From assembly GCA_030063045.1 (NCBI GenBank), contig JAQSEB010000002.1, positions 3,658,001 to 3,722,000 of the forward strand: a stretch of 64,000 bases of DNA, given 5' to 3'. Both the position numbers and the translations under genes were made by a program. This stretch comes from Pratylenchus scribneri (lineage: Eukaryota > Nematoda > Chromadorea > Rhabditida > Pratylenchidae). The notes below the pieces were generated by a model. It was not told the DNA's origin. It ran no database searches and was given only the letters and a program-made list of their open reading frames with translations. This document shows, piece by piece, positions 44,427 through 55,422 of the stretch; the first letter of the stretch is position 1; each line of letters opens with the position of its first letter.

Positions 44427-47400
44427 TCCAATTTACCAAAAATCTACAAAAATAAAAGGGAAAGGTGGGTACAAAAAGGTGGAGGAATTGTGTGAATTGG
44501 TTGGGTTGAAAAGAAAATTGCCTTCACTTTTTGGATGAATCATCCGGAGATGGCCATATGGAAAAAAAGGGAAAATATGTGTGGGGAAGGATCATCGAGA
44601 AAATGTGGGGCAAATGAAGAAAATCAGATGGTCGGGGGAAAATGGACACCACCCTTTTGGAAAATAAATAAGTCAATTTTGGTGGATGACAAGCCAAACG
44701 GGGGAAAGGAATTGATCATCCAAAAATGCGAATGAGAAAACATTTGGTGGCCAAATTGAGTTTTCTGCGGATGCGGGGGAGGTGGTATAAATGTAAATGA
44801 TGGTTCACACACAAAAATGGTAATGCGGGTGAATGTGGGCGAATAGGGTGAATTGAATGGAATTGATAAGAAGCAAAATGGGGAGTATGATGATAAGAAA
44901 GATGGATTCAAAATTGGGAACCCAAAAAAATTGGAATTAAATTTGGTAGGATTAGCACAATTTGTGGGGGCGAAATAACAAAGTTCATTGTATCATAAAT
45001 TATTTAAAATGATTTTTACATGATTTAATAAAGCTATTAATTCACCATCAGCTCATACTAAAAAATAATAATTTTAAAAATATATTCTAAAATTATTTAT
45101 TTGACAATATTTTGACCTTCCTTTTCAGGCAATCATATTTTTTTTCTAAATATAAATTTATAAAATAATTTTTATACCATTTCAAAGAAAATTATTTGCC
45201 TTATTAAATGCTCTAAAAAGTATTAAAATAGTTCAATTTAAGCTGAATTATAAAACGTTAAAACTATTTCATTATTAATCGAAAAGTACCCAAAAATGGG
45301 AAGAGGGAAATGAGGATTAATTAAATTTTGGTTGATCATTTTAAAGACAAATTCTTTGCCCTATTAAATGATTTTAAAAGAATTAAAAATGGTTTCAGTC
45401 TAGTGTGATTTATAAACGTTCAAACTTTTCCATAATTAATCAAGGAGTACCCCAAAAATGAAGAGAGGAAAATGGAAATTAATTTTGATTGGCAAAATAG
45501 AAAAAAAATATTATGATATTTTCATTATTTGGGTTTTTATGGAGTGGGATGGCCCAGAATTATTCATTAATGGTGTCCCAATTGCTTTTTATTATGCGAT
45601 AATGCAAAAAGGAACGGAAAAAATGGCGGCGCCTCCTTTCATTTTTTATCAATTCTCGAGGAGTCCATCAAATTTGGGCCAAAATTAATGTACATTAATT
45701 CACTTTTAATTCCAAAAAAGCTAATAAAAAATTGCTAAAAAGTTGTTGCTGGGATCATTAAATTTTTGTGGGCAACACAGGGAATTGGCCTTGTCGGACA
45801 TTCATTTGAGGAAGAGGGGGGAGAGGAAGTGCTTGACAATTGTCGCCGGCGGGAAATGTGTGAATGAGAATTGAATTGAATGAGGCGCTGGATGGAAAAT
45901 TATTGGTGAATGGGAATCAATATGGTGGGGCGAGAAGGAAATGCGCGAAACATTGTAAAAAAAAGATGAATGGACGGGGGTGGTGGCCATTCTCGTGGCG
46001 CCAAATTGGAGGCTATCGGATAGAAACAAATTTGAAGCTGACTTTGCGCATTTGCCAATATCTCAGCAATTCTTTTAGCTATTAATAAACGTTAACAAAA
46101 ATGGATTAAGCTCTTTCTCTAGAATATTTTGATATCAAAATGGATAATCAAAAGTTAATTGATCAGAAAATTATGGCCATAAAAAACTTAAACTGCCCGA
46201 ATTTGATCTATTTTGCCATTATTTTGGTCATAACATTTTTGGGATTTTAAGTTGAGCTTAAATATAAAATTCACTTGAAAAATTGATTTAGAATTTGCTT
46301 CAAATTTGCTGACCATTTTTCCAAAACGGATGGAAAATAGGCAATAAAATAAATAATTTTCATTTGGAAGAAGGCAGAATGTGAAGGTGGGGTTTAATTG
46401 ACAAAATCAGTTTTTATGGGTTTTTTGGGCGAATAATAATTTTTGGAGGTGGCGAGAAAAAAACCAGTTGATTGGAAGAAGAATTGTTAAGGAAAATTGG
46501 AAGGTGATCATTTATTATCAAATAACATTTTTATGCAATTGTTTATTATTGAATAATGAATATTATTGTCCCGCATTTTGCACATTCTCCTTTATTGTGT
46601 TTTTGCGGAATTTTGATTAGCAGAACCAAACGGAGAAAAAATTAGGGCAAATGGTAGGGAAAAGATCAAAGTTTCATATGAAAATGCAGCAACTTGGCGC
46701 GAATGATTATATTTCATTATGGAATGAATATATTCTGATAAATTTGATATCAAATAAAATGGCAAACTCTTAGCTATTCATTGATATTAATTTTATTTAA
46801 ATAGGTTAAGATCTGATGGAGTTATTGTTCAAAAAACATTTGAAGATTCAGTCTTTCCTTTATAAAAAAGTCCCCTCTGCTTATTTGATAATAACTCTAT
46901 CAATTTTAAAGAATATAAATAAAATTTATATAATTTAATAGCCAAAATTATGCTTTTTAATTTGATAATAAAAACATCAATATTAATATAATTTTTATAA
47001 GTTATAGTCAATTGCGTAAAGTTGTGCTGTTCGCTGTTCCAAGTTGGGTTTAGATTTTAGATGAACCGATGAAAAGTTGGAGAGGGGGAAACATATTTTT
47101 TGGAAAATTGTTGGAATTGATGATGATGCATTGTTGTGGAAATGGATAATGGTCGAAATGAGGGATTCGAATATTTTTTGGGCCCAGCCCATGATGAGCC
47201 CGCATTTTCAGTAGCGACAATAGGCGCAAAGGATTATGGCGCTTACTTTTTGGGACAAAGGGCCGATTAAAAGGGAAGTGATGATTATGAGGGACAACAT
47301 TTTCGAGGGCTAATCCCCTTCGATTGGGTGCTCTAGAATCCGAATAAAATGAGCATCGAAAAATGGCACAATAAAAAAATAAAAAATTCAAGGCAAATAT

Positions 47401-47563
47401 TTCTGTATAATAAATATTATGTATAAAAAAATTCATAAAAATTAAATAGTTATGACCAAAAGCTTGCTAAAAAGTACAAAATTTGGCATTTATTTTCAAT
47501 TATTTTTTGCATCAAAATTGATGATAGCCTCCGGTTTTGGCGCATTAATTAGTCCATTCTATT
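44427..47563. other. Intergenic region upstream of nrfl-1
   Basis: 44480-44900 and 45780-46020 are purine-rich on the + strand (5' flank of nrfl-1). 44980-45270 holds a family-E repeat, 46080-46260 a family-C block and 46730-46960 a family-D block. A 128-codon minus-strand frame at 47050-47436 (hydrophobic start MNFFIHNIYYTEIF, His/Pro-rich end) is the longest frame here but shows no family resemblance and no splice partner. Confidence 0.5.
45175..45480. repeat. Diverged two-copy tandem repeat of about 160 bases
   Basis: The order TTGCC(T/C)TATTAAATG, then AAAACGTT or TAAACGTT, then AAGTACCCAAAAATG / GAGTACCCCAAAAATG, then GAGAGGAAA-like sequence occurs twice. The first copy overlaps the right end of the family-E block. 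Confidence 0.55.
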
Positions 47564-48124
47564 AGGGTTAACGCAAGCGTATAATGAAAAAGCGTATAAC
47601 TTATAATGCGTATATAGTCAAGGTGCGTATAACGTAACGTCTAGGCTATCCGCGAAAATTATACGCGTATATACAAAACATTACGTTTCCTTTATAAGGT
47701 ACTGTAGTTTTTTGAAAATTTTTTAACTCAAATTTAGAAAATTTCTAAATAAATAGTCAATATTTTTTATTTTAAGATCAATCATTTTATTCTCCTTCAT
47801 CTTTGAATCTTTTTCACTCAAATCTAATTCATCTGGTTCAATTAAAGCCCGTAATCAGGAATTTTCTAAAGAAAAGAGGGGGAATTTGCCGATTTTTTAT
47901 GAGAATGGGTTTCGATGGAAAACTTTTGCTCTAAAAAATTTGGCTCAAAATTGGCCGCGTAGCATAAAATTTGACCCTAAATGGTGGCTTTATAAAAGAC
48001 TGCGCGTATTGGCGTAAGGGCGTATACTCAAAGTGCGTATAATCAAGGTGCGTATAATGTAAAGCCCAAAATCATTCCGTATAACTGTTACGCGTAAACG
48101 TTACGCTCACGTATAATTAGCCCT
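47564..48124. mobile_element. Inverted-repeat element rich in GCGTATA words
   Basis: Starts AGGGTTAACGCAAGCGTATA and ends CACGTATAATTAGCCCT, imperfect reverse complements (AGGGTTA/AGGGCTA). Both end regions are packed with GCGTATAA, TACGCGTATA and GTAACG words; about 330 bases of ordinary AT-rich DNA lie between. Flanks CATTCTATT and CATTCCATT look like a diverged target duplication. No coding capacity is seen. Confidence 0.7.
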
Positions 48125-48448
48125 ACATTCCATTGATGATTCGGATTGGGACAAAAATAATTTAATTTGATTGAAAATTTCTTAAAATGTAATTTTTGGA
48201 TGGATAAGAAAAACTATAAAAATCTCAAAAATTTCCTTCTGAGCCTTAAAAATTTAAAAAAAAATTTATATACTTATATATAATGTACAATTATTTATGG
48301 CATCCAAATTTGGTCTTTCATCGACATCTAATTTGATTGCTCCCATATTTATTCAAGATAAAATCCCATTAAAATAATATTCATTAACATAATAATTATA
48401 ATCAGGTTGTCTCCATATTTATCTTTTATTCTTCATTTCATTCTCACT

Positions 48449-49845
48449 TTAGAGCATTGCCAGAGGCACATTGAATTCCTCGCGGAATTCTTCAAATTCC
48501 TTGTTGAATGTGTCAAAGGCAGCTTCAGCATTGGTGCTAATCACTTTGTAGGTATTTTTGAGTTCGCTCAGAGCCAATTCAGTTTGATTGCGCATTTCTC
48601 CGGATTTTATCACATCAATTAGAAGAAAAGTCGATTCGATGAACACTTTGTCTGCCTCATTCTTCACTGTCTTGATTGCATATATTTTTTCCAAGAATCC
48701 AACTGTTAATTTTGAAAATGAATATTTTCATTTTTAAATGGTGCCAATTTTTTGCCGAAAGATTTACATTCTTTTGTCGAAAAATCACAACCTTTTGCCG
48801 AAGATCAGTTTTTTGATGATAACCTTTTTTTGTTTTATCCTATTAATCCATTAAGCATATTTGTAGAGCTCATCGAGACGCGTCGATTGATGTTTAGTTT
48901 ATCTGAGTTTGGTTCAAAACTAAAAGAGTTATAAACCAAAAACCAAAATAGGGTTTAAACGGTTTAACACTTTGAATTTTGGACAAATCGTGACAAATTA
49001 TATAAATATGTTAAATGGATTATGGGTCTAGAATCAAGCACAAAAAAAGTTATAATCAAAAAACTGATTTTTCGGCAAAAGAATGTGATTTTTCGGCAAA
49101 AGAATGTAAATTATTCGGCAAAAAAATATTTTCTCATTTTTAAAGTTAATGTTACCGATTTTATTGTAGGCACTGAGCGTATCTAATTTTCCATCCCGTT
49201 TGAATTTGATTGTATCGTTCACATTTTTGAAAATCAGATTCCAAGAGAAAGCCCATCCGTCAAGAAGAATTTTGTGCTAAAAAGACAAATTATTTAATCC
49301 ATAATATTTTTAATCAAACTCCATCGAATTTTTGCCGAGCTAAATCCGCCATTGTCTCATTTCGACGATCTCCTTCATCGGCATTTTCCCTTTTAAGGCC
49401 ATTATTGGCCGCATCCTTTCCAATTGACCCCTTCACATTCAAATGGTATTCGAGATGGGAGGCGATGGATGAATTTGATTCATCTAAAAATATATTTTCC
49501 ATTAAAAATCATAACACTTTAAAATCATTTTGAATAAATCTTTTAATAATAATGTTCGGAAAATGGGACTTTTCGTGATGGAGATCACGAAAAATTTCAC
49601 CAAAAAAATATCTCGTTGAGGTCAGATATTTTTAAAGAATTATAAAAATGGTTACCTTCAAACACAGCAGTGGAATTCGGCAAAACCATTCCATCCAATG
49701 CAATGGTGTCCGGCACAGTAGTCCAAAAGGTGTCAATTCCTTTAAAATAAATCATTTTTAGTTAAAATTCCCATTCACCATTGAAAGTGCCATTGGGCAT
49801 AATGATGGCGATAGTAACCAAAAGCATAAGGGAATGATTTCGCAT
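48449..49845 (-). CDS. Secreted protein of unknown function, alpha-helical C-terminus
   Basis: Five exons in consistent phase: 49845-49779, 49739-49656, 49483-49320, 49276-49156, 48702-48449; about 229 residues. The first exon encodes a signal peptide (MRNHSLMLLVTIAIIMPNG). The mature part has no cysteine pattern. It contains an acidic, Asn-rich stretch (KRENADEGDRRNETM), WAFSWNLIFKNVNDTIKF, and a long amphipathic C-terminal region (ELKNTYKVISTNAEAAFDTF, EEFREEF) ending VPLAML. Two N-glycosylation sequons are visible (NST, NQT). Nothing in the sequence matches a family known to me. In a parasite it could be a secreted effector or a housekeeping secreted helical protein; this is not decidable here. 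Confidence 0.75.
48855..49025. mobile_element. MITE-like repeat, family B
   Basis: Contains GAGCTCATCGAGACGCGTCG, GGTTTAAACGGTTTAACAC and GACAAATTATATAAATATG. It is in the last intron of the secreted-protein gene, flanked on both sides by inverted TTTTGCCGAA / TTCGGCAAAA words. Confidence 0.55.
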
Positions 49846-50912
49846 TTTGGTTGATTTAGGTTGGAATTTGGAAAAATGGATAATTTTTATTATTAAAATT
49901 ATCTAATAGAATTGGAGAGAAATTAGTGAATTATTTTATTTATAATATTAGTAATAAAAAAGAGCCATATATAAAAATTAAAATGAAATGAATTTTTAAT
50001 TTGGAAGCGAAAACTGCGATTGATGCCGAATGATTCATTTTTGAGAGTAATTCTACTCTAATAATTGAAAATGGTGTAGCTGAAATGGGTTTTTTAATAG
50101 AAAAAAATTTAGATATGAGAAAATAGATGATTAATAGCTTATAAATTGCAAACTAAAATGAAAAACAATTTAACAAATTTTACAATATATATATATATAT
50201 TCGGTATTAGTATTAGACAAATTCTAACGAAAACCGTACACATTCGCAGCTGTATTTTTGTATAAATTTTTCAAATAAATATTAAGACTAATTTTTATAA
50301 ATTAATTACAATTATATATGTCTTCTTTGCTTGAACTCATCTCTTCACCGGTCAACGCTGATGATGATTGTCACTTTGATTGACATGTTGAATTGTTTCA
50401 CATCATCGTTTCCCGAGCTCAATCGCCATTAGTACCAAAATTATCATACCGTAATCTCCAATTTTCTTACTCATAATAGGGTTTCGCTACCCAATCTCCA
50501 TTCCCTCATTAAACTTTGAATTTTCACCTCCTTAAAAATTTTATTAATTTATTAACTGATTAATGAGTTTGGTAAAAATTCGAGCTATCAATCAAATATT
50601 AAAATTTTTCCATTTTTATTCCAAATTAAAAATTAAAATGTCCCAAATTATGGATGGGAATAGAAGACAAATTAAATTCCCTCAAACAAATTCAAATGAC
50701 TTTAAAATGGATGACCTCAGAGGCACCAAAAAATGAATGTGATGGACCAAAAAAAAATTGATGAGGAAATAAGAATAAGATTCTTTTCGTTTTCATTTTA
50801 ATTATTTATTTTATAATCAAAGAAATCGCAAAAGATTAAAGCCAAAATTTATTATCATCAATATACGATATTGATATTGACATTGTCAATCATCATTCTT
50901 CCACTTTCATAT
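49846..50912. other. Intergenic, AT-rich
   Basis: Spacer between two minus-strand genes. It contains a short (TA)n run at about 50186-50200 and an odd less-AT-rich block at 50330-50420; no gene recognised. The region next to 50913 is the 3' flank of the channel gene. Confidence 0.6.
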
Positions 50913-52925
50913 TCATCCAATTGTCCAAATGAAGATGTAAGCAAACCAAAGTGCAAGGATCGAAGCCAACATTTTGTCCAACAAAATCCACATTTCCAAA
51001 TTGCTAAAACAAAAATATTATTTATTTCCCCATTCACCCATCATAAAACATGCCTCGCCGCTTCATTTCCGTTGCCATTCCCTGCTGCTGCCGAATTTGG
51101 CCCATTGCCATTGCCCATTTCGACAATTTCCACATCTTCTCCATGCCCTTCAGCAGAATCATCCACCAAGCGTTCATCAGCTGCTGGTCGCCATTTGAAT
51201 AATTTCCCAGGCAATTCATTCAAAAACTAAAATAAATCAATTTTATTTTATTTTTGAATAATTTGAGCAAATTACTTTGGCCAAAAGGAGCCATCGATAG
51301 GGGAATGGGAATGGAAAAATGCCATTATCGATTTTCTTCACCATTTGGACAACCAAAAAGCAGAGCAAATTTGCGGAGGCAATGAAAAAAGCGGCATTGT
51401 AGAATTTCACTAGAATTATATTAAAATTATTCAAAAATATTCAAAGAATTCATACAAATTTTGGGCGGGCCATTTGGAAAGCCATGAATTGGATATTGAA
51501 GGGAGGCCATAAAAAGGCAATTCATCGTGACAAACAAAAATGCAAGAGCAGTAAGCATTTTGGCATTGTCTCGACGATAACAAAATGCAACACTGAAAAT
51601 ATTTATAAATTTAATTTTGTGAATTAATGGCTAATTAATTACATTGCCAGAAGGGAAATAGCACAAATTGAAATACTGGAAATTGGGCCCTTGTCTTTGA
51701 TAATTCTCATATTCAATGTCATTGCGTTTCCTGCTGGGCCACATGCAATGGAATTTTCCTGAACAATCTAATTTTTTGCCGCAATTTCCCTTTAGCCCCC
51801 ACCTCTGTTTGCCATTTTTTCGATCTTTTCGCTTCCGCGAGTATTATCGCCCCAAGGTGGTTGGCTCCAGCTCTGATATGGACAGCAGTTTTCAGCCTCT
51901 TCAACAAAAATTCATGGTCTTCTTCATCGAGCAGATGTAATCCGGCAGCCCATACATTTTGGCATTGAAATAGCAGGTCCTTTTCAGGCACAAACCAGAT
52001 TTGATGCTCACAAATTGCGATTTTGGTTGGGAAACTTGGATAAATAATTATAAATAAATAAATAAATTGAATTAAAACTTTGAATAATCAATTTGGCATC
52101 CTTCCCGCAATCGCAGAGTGTAGAGGGCACGAACACGATGGTTTGGAAGTAAATCGAGGCCAACTTTTTTGGTGAAACAACTAATCATCGTAGGGCAATC
52201 CAAAGAACTTAATTTTAAGGGTTAAAAATTAATTTTTAATTCGTTCCCCCTTACTCCCACCCCCCCCCCCCCCCCCCGCGAATATTCACCCTTCTTCCTC
52301 ATTTATCAATGTTGGCGTCCAAATCCAGTCAAAATCGGCCAATTCAATGGCATCTTCCACTTTGACCATTTGTGCCAACCTTTTATCTTCCCATGACTTT
52401 TTGTTGGGAATTTCAATTTATTCAAATTATCCTAAATTTAAGCTCACCAAAACCAAATGAAGCAAAATGTCCAATTTTTGAGCATCCTCAAATTCATCCT
52501 ATAAATCCGAATTTAAACTTGTTTCCAAAAACCATCATCAATTTTCCCACCGCATGTTCCACTTCGAATTTTTCAACCAAAATTTCCAATTTTCCTCCTG
52601 GCATTGTGGGAGGGGGCGGTTGTTTCAACAATTCTTTGTCACCCCGAAATCCGCTTGACAAATTGTACAGCAAGCAATTGTGCCATCCAACCGGAATTGG
52701 AACTGTAAAATTATATAAAAGATTGTAAAAATTGAATATTAGCACATGTTCACCTTCCCCATTATTTTCCTTCCATTTATTCCTTTCATTCACATATGCG
52801 CTGCGAAGTAAATTGCACGATTTTGAAGCATCTTCAATGATTTGGGCATGATTCCATTCCATCTCGTCGCCACCCAAATATCCAAAATTGATGATCAGAA
52901 TGAGCCAAAATAAGATTGAAGGCAT
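50913..52925 (-). CDS. Divergent Cys-loop ligand-gated ion-channel subunit
   Basis: Exons 52925-52754, 52702-52533, 52498-52448, 52396-52290, 52207-52079, 52034-51803, 51758-51643, 51592-51456, 51409-51276, 51226-51054 and 51003-50913 keep phase throughout and give about 503 residues, normal for the family. Signal peptide MPSILFWLILIINFGYLG. The ligand-binding part has LVLSWEDKRLAQM then DFDWIWTPTLIN (the W-x-D-x-R-L and W-x-P landmarks), and the Cys-loop itself: CQIDYSNFPTKIAIC, 13 residues between the cysteines with the FP in place. Membrane segments: GPISSISICAISLLAIVAF, KMLTALAFLFVTMNCLFMA, FYNAAFFIASANLLCFLVV, a Gly/Asn-rich cytoplasmic loop, and WILLDKMLASILALWFAYIF near the C-terminus. 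Agonist and ion cannot be assigned; the TM2 is unusual, with no typical pore Pro-Ala-Arg or Gly-Glu-Lys signature. The last intron starts GC. Confidence 0.85.
52260..52277. repeat. Run of 18 C (G on the coding strand) beside a splice donor
   Basis: Eighteen consecutive C on the + strand, in the channel gene intron, starting about 12 bases downstream of the donor of exon 52396-52290 in transcript sense. In the RNA it is an uninterrupted G tract. Confidence 0.95.
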
Positions 52926-54079
52926 TTTTGGGGACAAGAATAAATTTAGCTTATTTAAAAATGGATTAAAAAATGGAGAGAAATTATATTATAAATTAAT
53001 TGAATAAATGAATTAAATAATTATGAATGATTAATGTGAATATGTGTGAATGAATATTTTGTCGCAATCATCCATTCATTTATTTCCCATAGAATTGGCC
53101 AACCAAACAATTTGTGTTATTGATTGGATTGATGATGTAAAATAGCCAAAACCAAACCGTCGAATCCCCCATCCCCATCCTCTTCATTCTTTTCATTTCC
53201 ATTTTGAAAAAAAAATTAGATATACTGTAAATCAGTGAAATTCACACATTTTATTTTATCGTAGAAATGGAATTCAAAATTGATGATATTAAATTTTGTG
53301 AATATTATTTGGAAACACTTTTTGAATTCTGAATCGATTTTACTAAAATGTTAAAAATAAATCCAATAAGATGGCTAAATTAGCAGCAGGGATAGGAAAA
53401 ATTCAAAATGTTATTAAAAATGAATTTAAATGAAGAAATTAGTCTAAATTAACATTTAGTAGGAACGGTGTAGAATCCAAAAAAAAATTGCAATTCAGGT
53501 GCCAATATGTTTTAATCCTCTTACATTGCGAATACGATTTCTTTTATTTTTACAGGGTTGAAACTTGAAATATTCAAAATTAATTAAAATTCAAGATGGA
53601 TGATTAAATAAATGAATGAAATAAATAACCTTCACTTATAGTTTAAGATGGAGAATACAATTAAAACAAAATAGAATAATTTTTCATTTCTAGGCATCAG
53701 CATGATTTATTGCACTCAAAATAGCCTAAAAGTGCCAGAATTGGATACAGTATTTTCAAAAGTTAATTAATTATATATGTAAATCTAGATAATTGCAAAT
53801 TGATTGAAACTGTCTTAAGAAGATAAAAATATGAATGGATTAAACTATGAAAATTCTTACAATTTCTATTCAAGCCTTAAAAATGCTACAAAATATACAT
53901 ATATAAAAGTGTACAATTAAGTAATATTTTTGGAAAATTAGCTTCCAAATTTGGCCTTTACTGCATTTAATTTAAATAAACAAAAATATAATCCATTAAT
54001 TAATAGCATTTATATTTTTTCAATTTTCCATTAGAGATTCAAATTAAAATTCCCTCAAATATAAATTTAGACCGTGTGG
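52926..54079. other. Intergenic between divergent channel and ced-4-like genes
   Basis: AT-rich; shared upstream region of two genes pointing away from each other. No coding exon resembling a CARD or other domain is visible on the + strand here. Confidence 0.6.
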
Positions 54080-55255
54080 GTGCGTTTCGTAAAAAGTGTA
54101 AAATGTTGCATTTCGTAAAAAAAGTGTAAAAATGTCGCGTTTCGTAAAAAAAGTGTAAAAATGTCGCGTTTCGTAAAAAAAGTGTAAAAATGTCGCGTTT
54201 CGTAAAAAAAGTGTAAAAATGTCGCGTTTGCATTTAAATCAAAAAATATTATAAAATTATCGGGTATAATAAATTTGTATCCAATTATTGACGCTATATG
54301 GAATTAAGGGCTTATTATAAAATTTTTTCAAAGTCATGAAATGATACACCAATCGACTCTGCTATTGGTTTCGCCTAAAATCCAAAAGTAACTTTTTTCT
54401 CTTCGCCAGCAGTTTTAATTTTACCCTATAAAGCCGATGGCAATGAAGGATGTAGTCTTTTCTCTAGCCTCATTTGGAACAAATGTTGATTGATTTTATG
54501 ATAAGATAACATCTATTTTAAATTAGTTCAAAAGAAATGATAATAAAAAATATCATCAAGAATCTATTGTAAATATTACATATAATTTTTTGATTTTTTG
54601 AAAATATTTAAAATTAAAAAAGAAGAGATATATACACCATATAAATATATGGCAGAATTGCGGAATCGATATGCCACTGTTTCAGGTTTTTTTTTGGAAA
54701 ATTATAAAATACTAGTTCATATTTGATTTTGTCTTTTTTGACGCTTCGGGGCTCATCAGTCATCAGATGTTAGCAATTGTTATTCTATTAGTTCAACCAT
54801 AATGTTCGTCTTTTTCCTCGCTTCAGGATTACTTCATGTCTCATAACTCAAAACAAATTGAAAATCATTATCACCGTCGTCTTCAGCACCATCGATTACC
54901 CCATATTTGATATTTTCATCGGCAAAATCTAAATCACCAAAGTTGGCCATAAATTAAGGCCAAGCTGCGCAGGACTTAGCCAAATCAAAAACCAATTAGA
55001 TATTGGCGACCAATGTTCATCAACCCAGAAAACCCCGAGTATAAAAAATTAGCTCAATTCATCTTCAAAAGAAAATTTGGAGACATACAAATACAAATAG
55101 ACAAATAATTTCTTCTAAAGTTATATTATTGGATTAACAAATTAAAATGAGATCAAATAAAAAAAAAACAATTTTTACACTTTTTTTACGAAACACGACA
55201 TTTTTACACTTTTTTTACGAAATGCAACATTTTACACTTTTTACGAAACGCGACA
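54080..55255. mobile_element. Transposon-like element with tandem-repeat inverted ends
   Basis: The left end (54081-54235) is four to five tandem copies of a 29-base unit containing GTAAAAATGTCGCGTTTCG. The right end (55171-55254) is about two and a half copies in reverse orientation. The outermost about 80 bases of the two ends are almost perfect reverse complements, including a variant GTAAAATGTTGCATTTCG unit as second copy on both sides. The interior holds one small minus-strand frame (54950-54834, 38 residues, MANFGDLDFADENIKYG...), too short for a transposase. It lies between the channel gene and the ced-4-like gene. Confidence 0.85.
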
Positions 55256-55422
55256 GCACCAAATTAGACAAAGAAATTCCTCCAAACAAATTTAAACGCC
55301 TTTAATGGCGCCAAATGTGTTGGGTGCGTCTATTTCCCCCTTTTCCGCGCACCATTCTTCCAATCAATTTTTGCCCTCATTTTTGTGCGCATCCCATTCC
55401 CATTTTGTCCATTTTTCCATAA

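Noticed and set aside
47050..47436. 128-codon minus-strand frame
   Set aside because: No recognisable domain and no partner exons; the stretch is purine-rich on the + strand, which opens frames on the other strand. Not excluded, but unsupported.
54039..54233. Minus-strand frame with repeated HFYTFF peptides
   Set aside because: Product of the 29-base repeats at the left end of the 54080-55255 element.
52926..55422. Search for a CARD exon upstream of the ced-4-like gene
   Set aside because: No plus-strand frame with splice borders and helical CARD-like content was found; only AT-rich DNA and the repeat element.
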